DNA from: Parietichytrium sp. I65-24A
Taxonomy: Eukaryota > Sar > Bigyra > Thraustochytrida > Thraustochytriidae
Reading direction: 5' to 3'
Assembly: GCA_012862575.1 (NCBI GenBank)
Contig: BLSF01000065.1
Coordinates: forward strand, 124,001 to 188,000
Length of the DNA stretch: 64,000 nucleotides
In this document: positions 60,684-64,000 of the stretch, piece by piece
Numbering within the stretch: the first letter of the stretch is position 1
Layout: each line of letters opens with the position of its first letter
Notes under the pieces: model-generated
Told to the model about the DNA's origin: nothing
Seen by the model: only the letters and a program-made list of their open reading frames with translations
The model's database searches: none
Made by a program: the position numbers and the translations under genes

Positions 60684-61130
60684 CCTTTCGTCTCATCGAT
60701 AACGCGCATCATGCGTGTGTATGTATGTGTGTTGAATGTGTTTCTTTTCAGTGTCAATCGATTGTTGAATTTGATATCCTCTCCTTTCCGGTACGAGAGT
60801 ACTGTCCCCTGCCATTTCTTCTTCTAAAATTTATCTTCAAGAACATGCTCCCTGTCCGCCATGTAAGCTCCGTCGCTTCTCTTGTCTCCTTCCCTCCACC
60901 ACGTCCCGTTCCCTCAGGGTCCGCCGTCATCGTTGTCATCACCAATGTCACCATCATCGTCATCATTTCACTCTGTTGCAATCCAATGCAATACTGTGAC
61001 AAGCCCATCATCAACCGTCCTCAGTCACTCACTCATCATGATCGCCTCTAGTTCATTGACTGCCTGTGTTGAAATCATCATAATTCATCAAATCAATCAA
61101 TGTTGATCAATACTATCCATCCAATCACTC

Positions 61131-61196
61131 ATCCATCATCCATCATCCATCATCCATCATCCATCATCCATCATCCATCATCCATCATCCATCATA
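61131..61196. repeat. 7-bp tandem repeat ATCCATC
   Basis: About nine units of ATCCATC, nearly perfect. Confidence 0.9.
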
Positions 61197-61226
61197 CCGC
61201 CTATGTGATCTGAGCAAAGTGCGTGG

Positions 61227-61289
61227 GCTCAGGTTGCTCAGGTTGCTCAGGTTGCTCAGGTTGCTCAGGTTGCTCAGGTTGCTCAGGTA
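61227..61289. repeat. 9-bp tandem repeat GGTTGCTCA
   Basis: Six perfect units and a partial one, 64 bp before the ATG of the Sm-fold gene at 61353. It probably lies in the leader. Confidence 0.92.
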
Positions 61290-61352
61290 GCGGTGAAGAA
61301 GTGTGCATGCCATTGTGTAGAATAGTGCATGTGTTGAGGCGGAGAGAGAGAC

Positions 61353-61712
61353 ATGTCGTGGCGTTCGCTGGGCAGTCTTCTGGAGGCGCTGCAAGGGGAG
61401 GTGGTCCGCGTGGAGCTCAAGGACGGTCTGGAGCTGACCGGTGTTCTGGACAGCGTGCAGGTGTCGGATATGACAATGCTGCTGGGTAACGCGTCGCAAA
61501 AGTGGCTTGAAGGCCCTCGCAAAGGGCACTGCGGGCCGGGTCTGCAGCTAGTGATGGTGGCAGGCGCGAGAGTGCGATACGTGGCGCTGCCAGATGGCAT
61601 GAACGTGGACGCGGAGTTAAGGGCGTGGGCCAAGCGCAAGGAGAGGGCCGAGTTCAAGAGGAGGTATATCGTGGACAGGCCCAAGAGGGAGCGCGACGGG
61701 GGCGATGCGTGA
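61353..61712 (+). CDS. Sm-fold protein, LSm10/SmD1-like
   Basis: 119 residues. The Sm1 region GEVVRVELKDGLELTGVLDSVQ gives the first strands of an Sm fold. Sm2 is LQLVMVAGARVRYVALPDGM. The end RVRYVALPDGMNV closely resembles LSm10 (RNVRYVHIPDDVNI, from memory) and, less closely, SmD1 (NNIRYFILPDSL). Two RNA-contact positions are changed: the Asn of the 'MN' motif is Thr (DMTML), and the RGN of Sm2 is replaced by AGA; LSm10 also departs at RGN. LSm10 pairs with LSm11 in U7 snRNP for histone pre-mRNA 3' processing. A basic tail (KRKERAEFKRRYIVDRPKRER) follows. No intron is needed. An alternative is a divergent SmD1/SmD3-type protein. Confidence 0.65.
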   Translation: MSWRSLGSLLEALQGEVVRVELKDGLELTGVLDSVQVSDMTMLLGNASQKWLEGPRKGHCGPGLQLVMVAGARVRYVALPDGMNVDAELRAWAKRKERAEFKRRYIVDRPKRERDGGDA

Positions 61713-62756
61713 TCGATCGTTGGATTGATCATTGATCATCGGCGGAGGCTGGCTTCTGCACGATTGCCACGAGCTAGAGAGGCTTAAATTTCATTGAGCT
61801 TCTCGTGCTTGCTGGCATACACCTTGCCTCATGTCTTGGAATAATCTTTAAAAGACTGCCGGCGAAGGAGCATCAGCGATCGCTCGGACGTTGGAAAAGA
61901 ACGTCGCGCTGACTGTGCTGGTGTCCGTGTGTTTGTAATACAGCTTTGCGAACACGTTCAAGTCTTCACTAGATCTTCTCTTTCTTGATGACAGCAGGCA
62001 AATTACTCTCACCCCTCCGGAAATAGTCTGAACCAAAATGGGAGGAGAATTGGAAGAGCGATTGCTCGTGCGCTGGTTCCGACTTCCTTGAAGAGTGCAT
62101 GACTATCTCCGGCTCCGTGGGCGTGGGGAGCCCCTCCTTGGACCCTTCTCACAATATGTTGTTTAGCTTGGTTTCCACTTTGACGGACTTGCAGACGAAT
62201 TCGCATCAGCAATCGGTTACGTTGGAAAAGAGCACTTGCAGTAGGTGTGACGTTTACGCCGGATTCGGGAGGTGATTTTTAGTTCGCCATTCTAAAAAAA
62301 CGTTTCTGATTTTTTTATTGACATGTTTGAAGCCACAATTTTTCATACCATGGACCATATTGGTGGGCTGAGAACTGCGCTTTGTAAGCAAGGAGAAAAC
62401 ATGGACTGAAGGCTAAGTATCTATTCATTCCCACTCACGGTTCCATACTTCTGGTCATCTCTTCAACTCGAAGAGCGTGATCAGGAAAAGAGTAGAATGC
62501 AAAACTTTCTGAGAAAGAAGATCGCGAAAGTGAAGTGCAGAATTCACAGTCAGAACAGTCAGAAAATTTGATCAACTGTAAGTATCGGTTAGCTAGCTAG
62601 AGTACTGTAAATCCACGAAAACGAAAATAGTAAGGAAACTTCTCAGCAAACTATCTTGTCGCTGGGGAAGGAGCAGAGTGGAAAGAGTGGAAAGAGTGGA
62701 AAAAAAGAGTGGAAAGTTGCCAAGTTGAAGATAGCGAAAGCAACGTTTGAAGAGAG
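61713..62756. other. Spacer with no recognised gene
   Basis: 1,044 bp. A purine run (GGAAAGAGT units) lies near 62678-62713, just before the next gene. Short minus-strand frames at 61848-62212 are not recognised. Confidence 0.5.
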
Positions 62757-63800
62757 ATGCGGTGGACGACGAGAATGCGGACTGTGTTGGGGCTGCTGCT
62801 TGCGATATGGGCATATCCTGCGAGGTCACGGCTGGCGGAAACTGGGCTGGCTTTGAAGGAGAAGCGAGGCTTCCATGAGACGGCGATCAAGGAAGATGAT
62901 GGGCTCAAAGTGGTGACATACAATGTGTGGAACTTCAATGACGGCCCGGAGTGGGATGCGCGGAGCGAAATGATCGCTCGAGCGCTACGCGAGGAAGCCC
63001 CGGATGTCATTGCGTTCAACGAGCTGCGACGAAGCATTGTTGATGGGAATACGACCTGCATGTTTGAAAGAATGTCGACGCTCCTTCCGGGCTACAGCGG
63101 CGCTTATGCTGTCGGCATGAAGTATGTGGACCAGCAAGTTGAGGAAGGAATTGGATTTCTCACAAGATTGCCGTTTGGGAAAATTGTCCACAAGCACCTC
63201 AGGCACGATTACGAACGTCCTCAGGACGGGAATCGCAGACTTGTCATGCACATCCCCCTTTTGCGCAGCACAGACCAAACGACACCATTCGTTCACTTGA
63301 TTCTCACACATTGGAGCTACGCGCTCTATGACCAGCACTTCAACGCCAAGAACACGCTCCACTTTCTCCGGGAGCAAAACCTCCGAGCAGAGGACCCTAT
63401 CATTTTGATGGGGGACTTCAATGTTGCGGACTCGTCCCAGGAAGCCAACGAGCCGTTGCTCACCTTGGAAAACTCATCTTACGCATTCATTGATAGCTTG
63501 GTTGCTTCGAGCCAATCCGTGGCCGACGAGAACCTCACGTTTTGCAATTGTAAGTACAATACTAGTTGCAAGCTTTCCTGTCGCCCGGATAGAATTCTTT
63601 CGACTACGGCTATTCGTTTTAAGAGCTCGCACGTCGGTGGAAAGCATTCAGTTGGAGAGCTCTGTCCTTCAGATCACCGTTACGTAAGCGCGTCAGTGAT
63701 TGTAAGTAGTAAAGCCAGCCAGATACAGCTGCAGGCAGCGGTTCTGGGCACCACCCAGCAAATTCTCGATCAAAGCCTGGAGAATCTGACGCTCGCGTGA
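62757..63800 (+). CDS. Secreted endonuclease/exonuclease/phosphatase-family protein
   Basis: 347 residues. The N-terminus (MRWTTRMRTVLGLLLAIWAY) is a signal peptide or anchor. The EEP fold motifs are in order: VTYNVWNF (about 52-59) with the metal-associated Asn; FNEL (about 86-89) with the metal-binding Glu; ILTHWSYALYDQ with the His; GDFNVADSSQ (about 219); and CPSDHRYV (about 304-310) with the catalytic Asp-His. This is the metal-dependent phosphoesterase family that includes DNase I, sphingomyelinase and inositol phosphatases; the substrate cannot be told from sequence alone. The Cys cluster CNCKYNTSCKLSC near residue 265 may form disulfides. Two GTAAGT sequences lie inside the coding region, so alternative splicing is possible, but the uninterrupted frame is family-like. 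The stop overlaps the last codons of the minus-strand gene at 63770. Confidence 0.87.
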   Translation: MRWTTRMRTVLGLLLAIWAYPARSRLAETGLALKEKRGFHETAIKEDDGLKVVTYNVWNFNDGPEWDARSEMIARALREEAPDVIAFNELRRSIVDGNTTCMFERMSTLLPGYSGAYAVGMKYVDQQVEEGIGFLTRLPFGKIVHKHLRHDYERPQDGNRRLVMHIPLLRSTDQTTPFVHLILTHWSYALYDQHFNAKNTLHFLREQNLRAEDPIILMGDFNVADSSQEANEPLLTLENSSYAFIDSLVASSQSVADENLTFCNCKYNTSCKLSCRPDRILSTTAIRFKSSHVGGKHSVGELCPSDHRYVSASVIVSSKASQIQLQAAVLGTTQQILDQSLENLTLA

Positions 63801-64000
63801 AACGGAAGATGCAAAGGAGAGGGCTTAGGCTCGATTCTCCCGAGAGCATTCCGCGGAAATTTCAGTTCCTCAAGCTCACTTAAGAAAGCTGACTTGGCGA
63901 CACGGAGAACGTCATCGCCGGTTCCAGCTGCCTGCGCAAGCAAAGCAAAGCGCACCTGGCAGCGAGCACATTCATCTTCGATGCCGTCACTCTGTCGCAG
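63770..64000 (-). CDS. C-terminal part of an unknown protein, 5' end outside window
   Basis: The minus-strand frame is open from the right edge to a TGA at 63770-63772, giving about 76 residues. It reads ECARCQVRFALLAQAAG, then DDVLRVAKSAFLSELEEL, then RNALGRIEPKPSPLHL. It has a helix-like pattern and a CxxC. It is not recognised. The last 31 bases overlap the 3' end of the EEP gene on the opposite strand, so the two genes would converge with overlapping coding ends. It could also be an antisense frame. Confidence 0.4.
   Translation of the reverse strand: MRQSDGIEDECARCQVRFALLAQAAGTGDDVLRVAKSAFLSELEELKFPRNALGRIEPKPSPLHLPFHASVRFSRL

Larger units (their letters stand above)
60684..61352. other. 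Spacer between USP and Sm-fold genes
   Basis: 669 bp. CATC-rich sequence, a 7-bp array (61131-61196) and a 9-bp array (61227-61289). No gene recognised; it holds the USP 3' end and the promoter/leader of the next gene. Confidence 0.55.

Overview
This 64 kb window is nuclear DNA of a eukaryotic microbe. The genes code for a STE20/MST-type kinase, the large subunit of chromatin assembly factor 1, a Furry-type scaffold of about 2,900 residues, a USP-type deubiquitinase, SmG and a second Sm-fold protein. Three genes have GT-AG introns that can be placed exactly. Secreted proteins carrying short P-T-x-x-P-T stalks (three genes, 5.4-15 kb) are typical of stramenopiles. Together with low intron density and about 50% G+C, this points to a stramenopile, perhaps a labyrinthulomycete/thraustochytrid. 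That placement is an inference from style, not from a marker gene.

Layout. 1-944: Cys-rich protein entering from the left edge (+). 1212-3467: MST/Hippo-like kinase (-). 5416-10117: tandem pair of secreted paralogues of an unrecognised family (+), differing by one exactly placed intron. 12793-14949: membrane-anchored FG-GAP/beta-propeller protein with a PT stalk (+). 15908-16447: SmG in two exons (+). 17006-17968: protein with a Src-like myristoylation N-terminus (-). 19822-21780: PX-like, Ser/Asp-rich protein (-). 21.8-31.5 kb: about 9.7 kb with no convincing coding gene, rich in simple repeats, hairpins and minus-strand splice-donor consensus sites. 31517-33098: secreted protein with a duplicated domain and a small last exon (+). 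33433-35424: MT-A70-like methyltransferase (-). 37290-40427: CAF-1 large subunit (+). 40778-49510: Furry-like (-). 50744-51556: methylglutaconyl-CoA hydratase-like crotonase (-). 52155-53811: ABC1/COQ8-like kinase with an apparent frameshift at its DFG motif (-). 54372-54931: perfect 10-bp tandem array of about 56 units. 56733-60683: USP with DUSP/UBL-like N-terminus (+). 61353-61712: LSm10/SmD1-like protein (+). 62757-63800: secreted endonuclease/exonuclease/phosphatase (+). 63770-64000: 3' end of a gene on the minus strand.

Convergent neighbours are tightly packed (about 270-560 bp apart, one pair overlapping), while spacers in front of gene starts are longer and hold nearly all the simple repeats, especially (AATC/GATT)n. 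Start codons have a purine at -3 wherever I checked. Functional threads: MST-type kinase plus Furry (known partners in NDR/MOR morphogenesis signalling), two Sm-fold proteins (snRNP), two chromatin or nucleic-acid modifiers (CAF-1, MT-A70), and a group of cell-surface/secreted proteins at 5-15 kb. No clear virus-like element, tRNA, rRNA or CRISPR array was found. The most unusual items are the novel tandem secreted family, the LSm10-like protein lacking the usual RNA-contact residues, the SPPW methyltransferase, the DFG frameshift, the 10-bp array open in all three plus-strand frames, and the spliced-looking gene desert.
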